DNA from: Leptasterias polaris
Lineage: Eukaryota > Echinodermata > Asteroidea > Forcipulatida > Asteriidae
DNA length: 64,000 nucleotides
Assembly: GCA_037783415.1 (NCBI GenBank)
Contig: JAZGTN010000046.1
Location: 6,888,501 to 6,952,500, forward strand
Direction of reading: 5' to 3'
A program made the position numbers and the translations under genes. This document shows, one piece after another, positions 12,401 to 27,400 of the stretch; the first letter of the stretch is position 1, and every line of letters starts with the position of its first letter. The notes below the pieces were generated by a model. That model made no database searches, had not been told where the DNA came from, and was given only the letters and a program-made list of their open reading frames with translations.

Positions 12401-15400
12401 TTTTCAACCTTGATTTCTTCAACTTTGTCCGATCTATCAGTCCATCCCTTTTCTCTGCTTACATAACTAGAGCTGGCTTTGTCTGCTTCCTTTGGATATT
12501 GATCATTATGTGAAGTCATAATAGGAACAGGAGATTCTGGAATGGACTGAACTTCAAACAAGTCTACATGGTATATATGACGAACCAACCACAAGCTGTT
12601 TAGTACAAGCTGCTGTGGGATGCGCACTCTTATTACTGCCTTGGATTCATTGTCAATCTGTCCAGAAGTATGTGCATGAATAGCAAGCTGTCTCTCAGAC
12701 CACCTTCCAAACCATTGCAATAGCTGTGCTTGACTTTTATACACTCTGCCTAGATTTAGTACTACAGTAGAGTAAGGCTGAAGAATGCCATACCGAGAGG
12801 AAATATCACCTTTAGACTTTGACATAGAGGTTTTCATTTTGTTTGAATCAGCAAAGGCTACCAAGCTACTCTGACTCCCATGTCTCCTTAGAGAAATGAT
12901 GTCTGTATTTCCTTCAGTGGTATCCTGTTTACGATGAAACATACTTCTGCTCTTGATTGATTTAGTCTCAGCAGTCAGTTTCTCTGGTATTTCATATGGG
13001 TTAGGTTGACTAGGGTCTCTGTTGGACAACTGGACTCTTGTAATACTAGAGGAATCAATCTCTACTGTAGTCGGCTTTGTATTGCCAGACATCCGTTTAA
13101 CAACTGACCCAAATTCCTTTTGCCGTAACTCTGATGAATAAACCTTCAGTAGTGGCAGTTTAGGTTTTCCTGTGAATGGTGCACTCTCTCGGACAATCTT
13201 CCCAAAGGCCACTAGGAAGAAAGTCTCCAGGAAGTCTAGATATCCAACAGAACTCTCAAACTCTCTGGAACCAACAAGAGGATAACACCCCCCTTCCTGT
13301 TTAAATCCTGCATTGCTTTCAGACTGTTGTTGTTGTTGTTGTTGGTTTTGTTGTTGGTTTTGTTGTTGTTGTTTTGCTGTGGATGCACTCTCTGAGTGCT
13401 GAGTGACCTCATCTGGTTGCTTTGAGGAATGTTGGTTAGCTAGTTGAGTAAACACCTGTACCTCACAGCCTCCTATTACTTCCTGTCTGCTACTCACTGC
13501 TAGTTTACGTTGCTTACATTCATATCGATAGTGCTGATGGAGTGTCTCATACTTTACAAGTCGTCTATTCTCTTTCTCTGACTCACCAATCTTCTTCTTA
13601 GTCTTGCGAGTTGAAAGTTCACTTTTGCATTTCAGTTTCTCCATTAATCGTTGAAACTTCTCCTCTAACATTGGGGCAAGGGATCCGGCATCATGGAAGT
13701 GTCGGGCAAGAATGGCTACAGTCTTCTTGGTTGGAGGAAGCTCCGAGATTGCTGTCAGAAGAATGTCTTGTACTTCTTCTTCAAGATTAAGGAATGAAGA
13801 GAAAGGATGGAGGTTGTCTGCCCAATTCAGGATGTCTTGAAGAAGCTCATTGTGCTTAGCTGATTCCGCATTATTCTGAGGCTATCAATGATACAAACAA
13901 ATAATAACAAATCACAACAAGAAGCATAAAGCATGGACCATTCATATGTATACAAGCCATGCCTAAACCAAACACTGCAATATGATTTTGAAGTATAAGT
14001 CACACCAAATAGTCCTAGTTGGGAAGGGTCTGGTGCAGGGCCAACCAATGAGATATACCAATGTACTATACTCAAAGCAACCAGTGTACTATACACTTAG
14101 CAATGGCAGCTTCTTAGTACCTACATGTACATGTCTTAGCACAATATTGTATGTGGTATTACAAAACAAATATTGACTGCTTTTACTTGTGATACTACAA
14201 CTCCCTCGGTGATCCCAGAGTATTTTATTTCCACTTGGCTTTGCCTCAGGAAAATTGAATGCTCCTGGATCACCTCGGGAGTCATAGTTTTAACCATAGC
14301 ATTTGAAGCAGTTAATATTTGTATATTGTTTTATGATCAATGGTTAGGTCAATGATAATGATTCTATTATGTATTCTATGTAAATGATTTTACCTTAACA
14401 CGTAATGTGCGTTCCCGGCAGGCCTGATACTTCCTGACTGCCATTGTGAGTTTGTCCCGAGCATGAAGCATCCAGACTAATGTACATAAATCACGAAATA
14501 TTTGCAGCAATTTGACCGTGCAGTGTGGTAGGTTAGCCGAGTCAATGCCAGTCTTTAGTAAGTCCACAGGGTAGTGAGCATGGTCTATCAAAACACTGGG
14601 TAGAGACACTAGAAGTTGCTTCTACATCAACATAAAATATAGCAACCAAATAGGATTATGCGTCTTTCATGTAATAACTTTGTGAATATGGTAGCATAGA
14701 CCCTTCTCAGTGACGTCACATTTCTATAGCAATGCTGGAGGTCTACCATGCTGGAGGTCTACCATGCTGGAGGTCTACCATGCTAGAGGTCTACCATGCT
14801 GGAGGTCTACCATGCTAGAGGTCTACCATGCTGGAGGTCTACCATGCTGGAGGTCTACCATGCTGGAGGTCTACCATGCTGGAGGTCTACCATGCTGGAG
14901 GTCTACCATGCTGGAGGTCTACCATGCTGGAGGTCTACCATGCTGGAGTACGGCGCACCTGTGGGATACGTACATGTATGCGTAATGCCATCCAGCATTG
15001 TGTTTTGTTGCACATGCTCATGCAGTTCTAGTAACGAGTGTGTGTGACTGTGACGTGAGCATAAGTACTCCAGCATGGGGAATGATGAAGTAGTGACGTC
15101 ATCTGAGAAGGTCCTATAACAAATTACATGTGTATGTGCCACCATACAAATGATGCAATCAATACTACAATGCATGTTGAGCTTGTTCAGTCAGATCAAC
15201 AGTGGTTTACTACAACTTACCAACAACGAAAAACGTCTGTAAAAAATATGTTAATTTCAAGGGTTGTAATTACTTTACCCATACTATTGTTTTTAGATTT
15301 AATCCTTTATCAAACACTTACCTTTTTCCTAGCCTCTACAGTAGCCAACATGTCTAGCTGTTGTACATACCATCGTGCACATGGTAAACTACATTTAGCA

Positions 15401-18400
15401 GAGTTCAGGACGAGCAGCAAGAGTTGAATGACATCATTTACTTCATGTCTGAGACTGCTCTCATATAATACTTCTTCTGGATCTGAATCCTGCATAATGA
15501 AATTTATATCTTGTTCATCAAAAAACATTATAACGTAAAACAAGGTTTTAGAATTGGCTGTACACTCACACCTATAAATTACTGCTGTTGTTTAATTTAT
15601 TTCTGGAAGCCAATCCATAAGGGCCCTCAAATAAGCTACAAGTATAGTTTCCCCAAATTCAAGGTTTTTAAAGTAAAGACAATGAAGCATTGTAAAACAA
15701 ACCACTATGTAAAAGAGAAGCACAATTCGAAATCTGGGTCTAAAAAAAACAAAAAACTGCCGGAACATTCTAAACCTGAAATGGTTCTAAACCTATAGTC
15801 GCATACAGATTGGATTATATAGAATGCATTTACAGTGAATTACAAGTACCTAATTACTGTGGATACACAGATGATAATCAAAGGCAGAATGTTACAAGTT
15901 ACACGTATCTCAAATGATTTTGGGTTGGTACAACCTGGGAAGCGGCAGCCAGGGGATCACCTTAAGGGGATGCAACTTAATGTTTCTTGGACGTTGCAAG
16001 TTACATGCATTGTGAATGGCATAGTCTTTTTACTTTCAACTGGATTTGTTGTTTTTGTCTTGTATGTAAACAATAAGGCTTTTCCTGTATTGTGTTTTCT
16101 TTCATAAAGCTCCTCATGTTAATGTGTATTTGTATTTGTCAGTTCACTGTCCTTTTCGCAATAGTCTCTTCTCTGCATCTTGTCTGTTAATAAGTTAGGG
16201 TACAAAGTTAAAGCATTGCTTTAACACCGAAAACTAAATTTTATCAACTAAACGTTTCCTTAAGGGTGTTGGTAACATTGGTAAGAGTACAAATATAAAT
16301 GTTCACAGATTCACACATAACTTACATGGTATAAAGATGGTCATGGTGGGAAATCCCTTTCAAATATATTTGCTTGAAACTCTATAGTTTTTGAAAAATT
16401 AGTAAAACAATTAGTTTTGATCTCACGAGTCAAAAACTCGATGTTTGATAACAGTGAAAACATGTAAGGTTTTTCCCCACTTTTTTTCTCATGACTCTGA
16501 AGACCAATTGAGCTTAAACTTTTTGTTATTTCATGTTTATGTTGGGTCAAATCAAGTATGGATACTGGTCTTTGACAATTACCGATGTGACCCATGTGCT
16601 TTGCCTTTAACCACATTTTCATCAGATCTATAAATGTAACTTTGATTGATAATACCAACTTACTATTGCAGCATTGAAATAAAGATGTGTGCTACAAAAT
16701 TAATTAACATATGATTTCCATGTTTGCCAAGTCATCACCACATAACATGAACTACTGTAAGCAATAAGACTGAGCTGAATAAGGGATCAGATCCTCCCTA
16801 CATAAACATTGATATCAATTATATAATGCAGTGTGCATCATAAAACTGTAGATATTTCTTAAACAGAGCTGCAAACAATTTCTGTCTGACTGCAGTTGAC
16901 AACAATGGGGCTGTTTTGAGGCATGATGTTGTATTTCTAACCATCTTTAGATTTTCTTAACTGTCAGAAGTACAGTAACTACATGTAATAAACCCTCATC
17001 AATGATTTATGTCACTTCCTCAAGCTATTGAGGAAGTTGTGGGTGTAAATTACAGCAAATATTCCCAAATTTGTCCATTGGAAAGATTCTGCCAAGTGTA
17101 AAGCATTATAGCAGATGGATACATGTACAAAGTTAGCCACTACCATGCACACCTACTGACTCATGATACCACAATGGCTCACCAGAAGAAATTCATCATC
17201 AGTTCCCAATAAACCACACAATAAAGCATAAAGCTGGTTATCTTGAATAGCAATGTCATCGTTTCCTATCACAGATACCTGATATGCATAGTTTCCTTGC
17301 TCTTAATGATAATAAAGTTGAGCTATTGTCCCATAGTGGGCACCATATCCTGATATACTGGAAGTATTATGTACTGTAAAAGAAGTCTAGGTACCAAACA
17401 GGAAGATACAAATGACCGTTCTACAAGGTCCCCTGGCTTTGTGAAACAACCTCGGTATTTCCTGTCATTTGATACTATCTTAACAACCAATCAAATACTA
17501 AATAATGTCAACTTTCATACTTGGGGAAGTAATACTAACACAAGTTCCTGATCAATACATAGTGCAGTGAATTCTCAATAGATTTTAGTTTTTGTTGTTT
17601 ATTTCATTTAAATTTTATTTCTTTATTGCATGGGATATATTTATTACAAACTCTGATCAAAGCTCAAGCACAGCAACCGTACAAGCCACAAGTGCACTCT
17701 TCTTTTTGTTTTATTTCTTGATTGCTGTTTTGTAAGGAGTTTCTAGACTGTGAATTTCATTTCATAAGTTTTGTTTTTGTACAGACCAGTATAATTTTTC
17801 TAAGTGAATGTTTTTTAAAGGGCATTTCTGACCTACATGTAGTCATTGGTTAGATTGTCATAAGGTAAGATTGACCTTACAATTTGTGACTGGTTCTGAC
17901 AAACCCTTAACTTTGACCCAATTTTCAAAAGTGTGATTTGGGTATTTATTGTGAAAATTAACAATGTTCCCAAGAACCCTTCAGATTATTTCTTTTTACA
18001 TCAGAATCTAGAGAAAATGCTCTATTATGGTGAAATGAAAATCTTTAATGGTCCCTTGGGTGAATAGTGCCAAGTGCTTGGGGTTTTGCTAGCAGTTTTG
18101 CAAGGTTCAGTCATAGATTGGTTTTTGTCAATGTCGTGCTGATTTATAGACAAAATTTATAAAGAAAGATACAATAAAAGTAACATGTGAAAGTTTCAGC
18201 TGAATACAGAGTCTACTTGCTGAGAAAACAAACAACTTTCATGGTATTTTTACAAGAATGTCAAATTCATCCAAATTTAGCGAGGTGACAGCAGGTACCA
18301 TCCTTATATCTGGCCACAGCATTTGCGAACAGACATCAACTCTCAGAAATATGAGATTCAAATGTTTTGGGGTGAAAAATTATCCAAACCAAGGGAATCC

Positions 18401-21400
18401 CTTCTCAAAATAGCAGCAGTGCTTCTCCCCAAGTAAGTTTTATGGTCATTAATTTTTAAAGTATTAACCAATCTATTATGACCCTATCTATGTGTTTGTA
18501 ACCAATTATACTAAATCAATTAAAAATACTTGCGACATAATATTAAAAATTCAGCGTTATCTACCTTAGGTTCATAGTCTGGCTGCGGACAATAGAAAGG
18601 AGGAGCTGGGAGGTAGAACTCTTCAGGAACCAAAGTGTTGAACTCGGCAACCATTGAGAGACATCGATCCATTAGGTTACTTAGCAACCATGGGGTCGGA
18701 TCAAGGTCAGCAATGGTTGCTGCACTGAGCATGTCTGTTAGGGAGCGGGAAAGCTGCTCCTGCAAAACACGGTCTTCTTCATTGACTGAACCTGAACATT
18801 TCAAATCAGAATCATGGCAGACACATTTTAATCTGCTGTGAATATTTAAGATAACTAACAATCAAATTCGTAGTTCTTTTAATACACAGTACAAGTTGAT
18901 CACCAGAGCATTGTTGCACTTACACCATTAGTCATTTATATTGACCAGTAAGAAGTTTCAAACGGCTTATTTTGGATGTTCAAATGATACATTGTGAACT
19001 ACCTTGTGCCATGACAACCATCTTATCAAAATTATTCAGTAAAATGCATGAAATTCCTGACCCAACCTAAACTACAGGCACGATTCATGAAAATAAAACA
19101 TGAACAATCAATAATAACAAGTGGAGGGGCATCTCAAGCACAGTATCAGCCCAGGACTCGATACTGTATCACTGTCATGTAATGTCTAATTCATACATAT
19201 GAATATTTATGGCTAACTTATGCTAGCTGGAGTATGTGGATTGCAGTTTTTGAGCACAAACAATTCACTCTTTCTACAGTAAAATTATAACACTTTGTTT
19301 GTATAATGCCAACACATCTATGTGTATTGGCTGCAGCTAACAAATAGAAATAAGGAGAATCTTGATCAAGGTTATTGTAGTAAAAACCAAACAGCTAGTC
19401 AAACAAATACTCTCAACTAATATGCACTGAATGAACAAATACTGACACATTGAGGAGCTCCTTCTCAATCCAGACACCATTAGTGAATTACTGCCTCGTC
19501 GATCCTGCTCATTAAATGAAGAGTTCCGCTTGACTGGCCTCCTTCCTTCCACAGTAGGAGATGTCAAAGGAGTTTGTAGAATCACACTAATGCCTTCCTT
19601 GACAATGACCGATGGGGTAAGATGCTCAGGAAGGGAGAGTATCTCAGACATACTGCAAAGTAAACGGAGAACAACAAATAATATAAGTGATGTAATTCTT
19701 GCATCAGAACAAAATGGTTTTCATTTTGCCCAAAGTTAAGCACTGTGTACACTCTGCACTTTTCAAGTTCTGTAGAAGAAAAAAAACAGGACTATAGGGT
19801 GGGACATGAACCTGTGAGCTTCCGCGTCCTAGAGCAGATGACCTAACCACTAGACCACTGGGTGGACCCAGTGACGAGAAGCCAGTTTGAACCTGATAAT
19901 TAGCAGTGGGTATCGTCGTTCATGAACAACTTTTACAGTACACAGTTTTCATTACACACATTTTTATTCACATAGTTGGTTATACGAAGGACAGATGATA
20001 TTTTTGTTTAGCAACAAAGATTAAAGAATGTAATTGTAAATAGTACTTGTTTATTTCAGCTATTTCAGCTTGGTTGATTTGGCTACTTATCTTGTAAACA
20101 AAATTTTTACTGAACTGGTTCACTGGTTGGGTATCATTTAAAGATCTTACATAAACATTACCAAAACAAACTATGTAATGAAATTAATTGAGTTACAAGA
20201 ATTAATGGTGTAATATTTGCAATCATTTAGCAAAGCTTGTTTTAATAAATAGTTTAGAGATCTAATGGGATTAACAGGCAATTATTGGCTCGGGCAAATC
20301 TGTGAGCGCCAATCAAGGAAATTGTGTCAATTTATAAACTTCTCAATGTTTCAAACATTTCCTGTTCCAATTTTTACATTTATTTTACAACTTTTATTTA
20401 TAAGTTTACCTTGCATCATCAGCTTTCATATTGTCCACTTCTGCATGCATATTCTCCCTAGCAATAACTGAGAGCATAAGGGCACTCTTCCAATCACGGA
20501 GTTCCCGAACGAGCCACACAGCTTCAGAGAGTAGACCACATACTAGTAGCAGAGCCATGGCAGTATCGGCAGTCCATATTTCAGATAGTTGTTGTTGTCT
20601 AACACTACGTGAGATACGATCATGATATACAGGTACCATCCTACAGGGATCTGAAACAAACAAAATTGAAGTGAATAATATCAATCATCAGGAAAATTAA
20701 TAGTATCAAATATTAATAACATAAAAGATACTTGGTCTTTTGGGGGTGATGATTTCAAAAATGTTTTTTTTTTAAACAACAGTTCATTGGTGAAACTTAA
20801 GAAGCCAGGTTTTTTGTACAGCTCCATCTCATCATAAGGTTCAATTTTCAATAGTAGGTCTCAAATCTCTTGAGTAAAATGTATAAACATTTCTATAACT
20901 GGTGACTGCATATGAATTGAGGACATTAAAACATTCACAACAAGAGCAAAAGGGAGTTGTAAGGCTTAAATTTGAATCTATTACGGCAATCGTTAATAAA
21001 AACCACCATGTTTGTACATACCATGAGTTGATGGCAAGTGTAGTGGAGGCAATGGTTTAGCAGCACACGGTGGATACACAAACAAGAAATGATTGGTGAA
21101 GTAAAGAGCCATAAAACGAGCCAGGGTTTGAACGGCCTCCCTCTGTACAGGGTCTGGAACACAAGGAAGCTCAGGATGTGTCTAGGTAACAACAAGCACA
21201 GAATGAGGAGAAATGAAACAAGAGTATTATGCACTACTGAGTAATAGTAATAAAGTAAACCTAAGTCAAAGAGACTCCTTTAGTCTATTTAGCAAACAAC
21301 AAACTTGTCAACTTCAAGAGACAACCCAGCCCAAGATTCCAGCTGCTTCTTTTGATATTTATAAGAGCATTTCAGCCAGTGAAGTCAGACAGAAAGGTAA

Positions 21401-24400
21401 AGTATTGCTTTAGAGTGATTTTGAATAACTCTTAAACCTGTGTGTTGGTTTATTTCAAACAAAAACCTGCATATGCATTTCTCTATAACAAGTAACGTTG
21501 GCTTTCTTTGTGTAGTATGAATAGACAGCAGTGTCAGACAACTGGTACACTTAAACCAAGAACGATAGTGTTCTGGCATCCTAAGAGAGAAACGGGCTTG
21601 AGAGTATTTATTATCAGGTGTACAAAAAGATGACTTCTTCCACCATAACATGGTATATTTTGCCATTCCAATTTAAGATCACTAGATTATACCAACCTTT
21701 AAAGGCAACCCTTAATGAGCAACAATTGTATGTTTATGAAGAAAGTATTTGCATCAATCAACATACTAGAAATCATTTGAAACATGTAATGTTATTGAGT
21801 TATTCTAATTTGCTGTTGCCTGGTTGCAGAGCGTGGACATTTAGTTTATAATATTATTCTAGTCTCATCTAGATAGAGAAAGGGCAATGTTCTTCACCCC
21901 TTTAGAGACCATTCATTTCTGTATAATCATCACCATACGCCAAGACATGGTTTTATTGTTGATTTTTGGTAACAAATTTGCTCTTATAAAAATGGCTAAA
22001 TACAAATAATAAAAATCAGAAATTTAGTTTTGTTTTAGAAACATGGATTCAATGTTAACATGGAAAATATTGGAAAATGTCAATTCAGGACATGACCTTT
22101 ACTTTGACCCTTTTTGGTTGAGTGGAAGTAGGCCAAATCTTGAGGCCGTTTGTGGCCGCTACATGTATGAGCATTTTGGTACAAGTTGATTCCTGTCGCT
22201 ATGGTCTCTATAGGGATATAAACCAACATTCTTCCTGTTGATCTTTCAGTTTTAAACAATGGTTTTTTTGTTTTGTATTTTTTGTTTATTACTGAAGATA
22301 ATAGTAAGATAAGGAACCTACCTGTTTCTCCTCACCATTCCAGCCCAAAAAGGAGACTTTACTTCTCTGTATCACATGATACTGCTTTCCACCCTCCCTC
22401 TTTTTGCCTTGCTTATCCTCTCTAGGCTGTTCAATACTAAAACACTCAATTAAGGAATCAACTAATCTTACAGCACAAACTAAATTATACTGCTCCAAAT
22501 GAGTATAGAGAATGGCAAGGAGGGAGTGAGAAACGAGGGTGGAAGAGCCAGTGGTAGGAAACGGGGATCTGCAGAGAAAAACATGGCAGACACATTTGCA
22601 TATTACATCTAAGTTAAGGTCTCATTTCTGCAGGAAAGCTAGTTACCCAAGGTGCCAAAAGTGACAGAAAGAAGCGAAGAATAATAGGCCTATAGGTTTT
22701 CCTTGTCATTCTCAGCAAAAATTAATTCAATTTGGTTAAACACATTCAAATTCAGGCATTTTTCAAAAATTTGATCAAACTACAGTTTCTTTGTAGCTAC
22801 CATTCCATTCAATTTTGCTGCGGTGCACACATTATTTGGTACTTTTCATTCATGTTAATTTCAGTCATTCTATTTCACATATAGACATTCAAGACTACAT
22901 GTTCACAATTCTTTAGTTGAATTTCTACTGCCTGTTTACAATTGATGAAATTGAATGGTTGACCAGCCTCTGGCTGCTGGGTTTTATTTAAAACTGGGTG
23001 ATCTTTGTGACCCAATGAATTTGAATGATCTTACTTGACCAGTGAATGCTAAACTGTTGAATTGAAATACTCCTTTTGACCGTTGAAAGCTGATCAACAG
23101 ATCATTCATTTTCAAATGAAACTGAATGAGCCAGGTGTTAAATTAAAAGAGTCTTTGTTGAAATTGGCCAGGAAAAACCTATATCATTGAGCTCAAATTC
23201 TCTCCTTATATGACACATGATTCTTATACATGTACATGGTACAACATGACAGCAATAAGCACATTCAAACAAACAATTTTTTAATTGTTAGTGTTTTTAA
23301 ACTGTTGGAATGTACATAGGTACTAACAAATTCAGCTAAGTGTATCTTATATGTACATCCAATAAAAACTGAACATTGACAACAAAATTCAAAAGCCATG
23401 TGTAGTTATCATAAAGAGTCTAGCGACAGTACAGCCCCTGGAACCAAAAGGGTTATTTGTCAAAAACAATAAAAAATGAAACAAGTATGTCTTGGTTTTA
23501 AATGGCTGAGTTTCTGGTGCCAATAGTATACAAATATTGGACGCATATGAGTATCACATTGCAGAATATACTCACAATGTGAAATCTGGACTGTTCCATT
23601 TTACAAGGTGAGTGAAATGGAACAGTCCAGAGTACAACGAGTGGTTATATTCTTTTATTGTATGAATAAATGCATCCTAATGTTTCAAACATAAATTCTT
23701 GTAATTTGATATTTTTCAACTAATTCATAATGTATTTAAACAATAATTATTACAAAGTTTCGAACAAGTAATAATGCATTTCATTTTCAACTATAAGGTA
23801 TTCAAGGGCTGATAAAGACATAGCTGGAGCTGTTTATGACCGGTTGGCTATAGAGCGTCATACAGTGGTGTTGGGGTGCAAACTTATGTGCATGCGCTAA
23901 TAACACGTAATGAAGTCAATACATAAGTATACAGTATCTATTAGTACGCCGGTCCTTTAGCTGCAAAGTCTCCAAGAGTCCTATATTTATCAATATAGGA
24001 CCCCTATATTAAATTTTGGAGTGTCGGAACAGTATACATGGCAAAATAAAGTATGACACGTGACGCATGGTTCACCAATCAAATGACAAGGATCTACAAG
24101 TGCGGTATATTAAAAAAAAATTGTTCAATTACATTTTAGACTGAAACTTTCTCTATGATTGAAACTGACTTACTTCTGTGTAGGCTGGTTCCGGTTGCTA
24201 GGTAACATCACACCTCTATACTGTTTAGTATGGTGTAGGACCATATACCAGCATGTAATGGCCTCCTGTGTATAGCCTTGCAGGTAATACTCACATCCTG
24301 TAGCCAATTGTATCATAAGGAATAACTATCAATCTCATAAGTACAAATTGCCTTTCTGCACTTTCCATAATGAGGTCTTCTCACTCACCTATTATTTATT

Positions 24401-27400
24401 TCATACAGTCACTAAAATTTCATTTTAAAAACTATCCTTTCTGTCTGCACTGGAAACCATGTCGCTAAAATATATATTTTTTTAATACAATCATTCGAGT
24501 GCAGCTCTTATAAAGTTCATGCATTATGCAATGTTGCTATTTATCAATGGATCAGCAATGTATTTTGTACAAAGTGTTCACCCTTGAACTTAGCCTAAAA
24601 TACAAGGTTGTAAATATTGGTCTTTATACACACTCTGCTACTGTGTACAGCCAGCCCACAGCCAGCCCACAGCCAGCCCACAGCCAGCCCACAGCCAGCC
24701 CACAGCCAGCCCACAGCCAGCCTGTAAACTTGTTAACCTGCCACACCTTGCAACTTGACTGGTCACATCCGACTGGTTTTTTTAATTATTAATGAGCAAC
24801 TGTTGTTGGGTGGAAAACAATACAAACAAATGTAGAACTCTACTCTTTGTTCAGAATTCAATCGTGCCATCAATTGTTTTGATAATTTAAGGAAATACAT
24901 CTTGATGTCACATGTCTAATTAGTCAAAACCAGAGCCGTAGGTATTGGGAGAGTTGCGACATGGAGGGACCAGTTTTCTTTGACACGTCATTAGTCATTT
25001 CAATACATACAGTTTAATTTATTTCTAATCTTTAACTGCCAATACAATGATGCTAGTTTCCATTTTCCATTTTTAGAAATTTTAGTAGCATCATATAATT
25101 TGTTGCTGTTGTAAATTATTGAATTACAAAAGAAGTATTATAGTAACCTTTGAGAAAGCTAGCATCAATACGTTTACTCCACTCTTGGCTGACTAACAGA
25201 GCTACATTACATCCTAACTGCTTCAGTTTCAGCTGCACACCACATATTAGCAACACCAGTTTCCTGACACCCCTCCTCTGATGAGTGGAAGAGTCTCTGT
25301 GAAGTTTCCTGTATCTGACTGCAAGGTGTCTGTGAAGAAGCTTCCATGTCTTGATTAGTCTGCAGGGGACAAATAATAGTCAATTAAATAAATGAGAACC
25401 CAAGATATTAAAAGTAAATTATGGCATGTTACTGTTTTATTTTAATTTCCATCACCAGAATAAACTAAACAGAAAAACATGACTTATATGATTTGAGGAA
25501 TGCGATTTCTAGTACACATATTTGATTGTTTCTTAGACGTCTGCTATTGCATTTAATGCTTGCTAGAGTATATATTGTAATTATATCTTAAAAATAAGTG
25601 GATGGTAATTGATATCTGATTATGAATATAATGCTTTCCTATAAAGAGATCAAATGTAATAGTTGTTCTGCAAGTAGTCAATAAGTATCCATCATTGTGT
25701 CATTTTCCTTGACATGATACACACTTTTATTGTTGTTTGCATTTTTGCAACTGTTTTCCAATATTAAGAACCCTACTTGAAAAAAAGAATAGTTGTCCTG
25801 ATATTCATCAATTTACACAATATTCCAAAGAAATAATCCACAAGGGAAACTGACTGGGTAAATTTTAATTAATTAGGGATCACATGAAGTTTACGATACA
25901 ACCTGGGAAGCAGCAGGAGAGTTGAACGACAGTTACAGTTTAAATGGTTTCTGACTAGCACCCCCCCCCCTCCCAAAACAATTTTTGTTTGACAAAATAA
26001 GGAGACTGCCAACATAGGACTAAATGGCTCAGTTGGTACATCGTGGGCACGTTAATCTGGATATCCCAGGTTCTGTTAATTTGTCTTTGTTCAACCAAAA
26101 CTTAATATTCAAAAGGGTAAGAATCTTTGACAACAAAATTATTTTCAACTTTTTTGTAAACAAATTGTTTTAGGAAATTTTGACAAGATAAAGTTTAGTC
26201 ATATACTCAAACTTTTATTGAGGGAACCACCCTTATTGTGACTTACCACTTTATCAATATGATGTTATGTGTAATTAAGGCTCCCATGACATCATAAATA
26301 TTCATGAACACTATTATGCAAATGTTTGGTTTAATCAAGCTTCTCAGACTTCCTGTCATTCTTAGCCAAGTCATTGGGTTGGTGCTAGGTGGTTGGTGAC
26401 TAAACACTTCCTATTGTACATGTAGTTGGTCACCAGTACAGATGATATGACAACATGTTGTACTGACCAAGATTCACCCCGAATTGAAAAAACTAAAACA
26501 TGCTTCTTACAACAAAATAGTAGCACATCTTCTATTTTTTGACAACTTTTTACCAAGTAAACTAAACCCTTCAATTATGATCTTTTCTCTCACATTCAAG
26601 ATTTTATTTATCCCTGAATTAGTATTGTTAGAGAAATTTTATTCCCAGAATTATCTGAAATCAATGTTTTCTGAACTTGCCCATTGTAGCAAAAGCCCCC
26701 AACATACTCTATTCTGTTGGTTCTTGTAAGATAAACAATTCATCCGCAAACTAGTTCTCACAAAATACAGTAAAAACATCAAACTATTCCTGAATGTTTT
26801 CAAACTATGAAGAGCTAATTGTACATTAAAAAAAGAACAATAAGACTTGATTTCTAGTACACGTAAACATCAAGCAACCTCTACTCCTCATCAATGAAAC
26901 AACTTATTCATCATTTCTTTTAACTTTTAGCCTCAATTTCTAACACAAAGTTCAACTATTGAAACATAATTCAGACATCTTAACCTATGCTCCCATATCC
27001 TTAATTGTTCATGATGACATAAACAAATTCAGAAACTAGCAGGGGAAGTTTAGAAATTTGAGAGAGAGGTCAGGATGGGCAATAGAAACAATATTTTATT
27101 TCACACCCTCCTTGCAAAGAGGAAGGTGGGACAATGACACTATTGTTATTATTATCATGATGTCATCAACTTCCAGCTGGTGTTATTGTACTGTCAATGT
27201 GTAGTGACATCACAGGATACTGTCCACCAATCACAAGCGAGTAATCAAAGTTACCTAGCCTATAATGATTTACTTGTTTAACCAACCATTACACCTCGGA
27301 CAGCAATTATAGCCAATTCTGTATTCCAGACGAGCAACTTCATGTATCGTATTCAAAGTCATATTGAAAATATACAATACAGTCTTCTATACAGAGTTTA

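Noticed and set aside
14710..15047. Three overlapping plus-strand open frames encoding repeats of MLEVYHAGGLPCW
   Set aside because: They come from the 16-bp tandem array, which keeps several frames open; no splice or start context supports a protein.
20935..21234. Minus-strand 99-codon hydrophobic frame
   Set aside because: Shadow of CPLANE1 exon 12; the true frame follows from the AG at 21182-21183 and matches the family.
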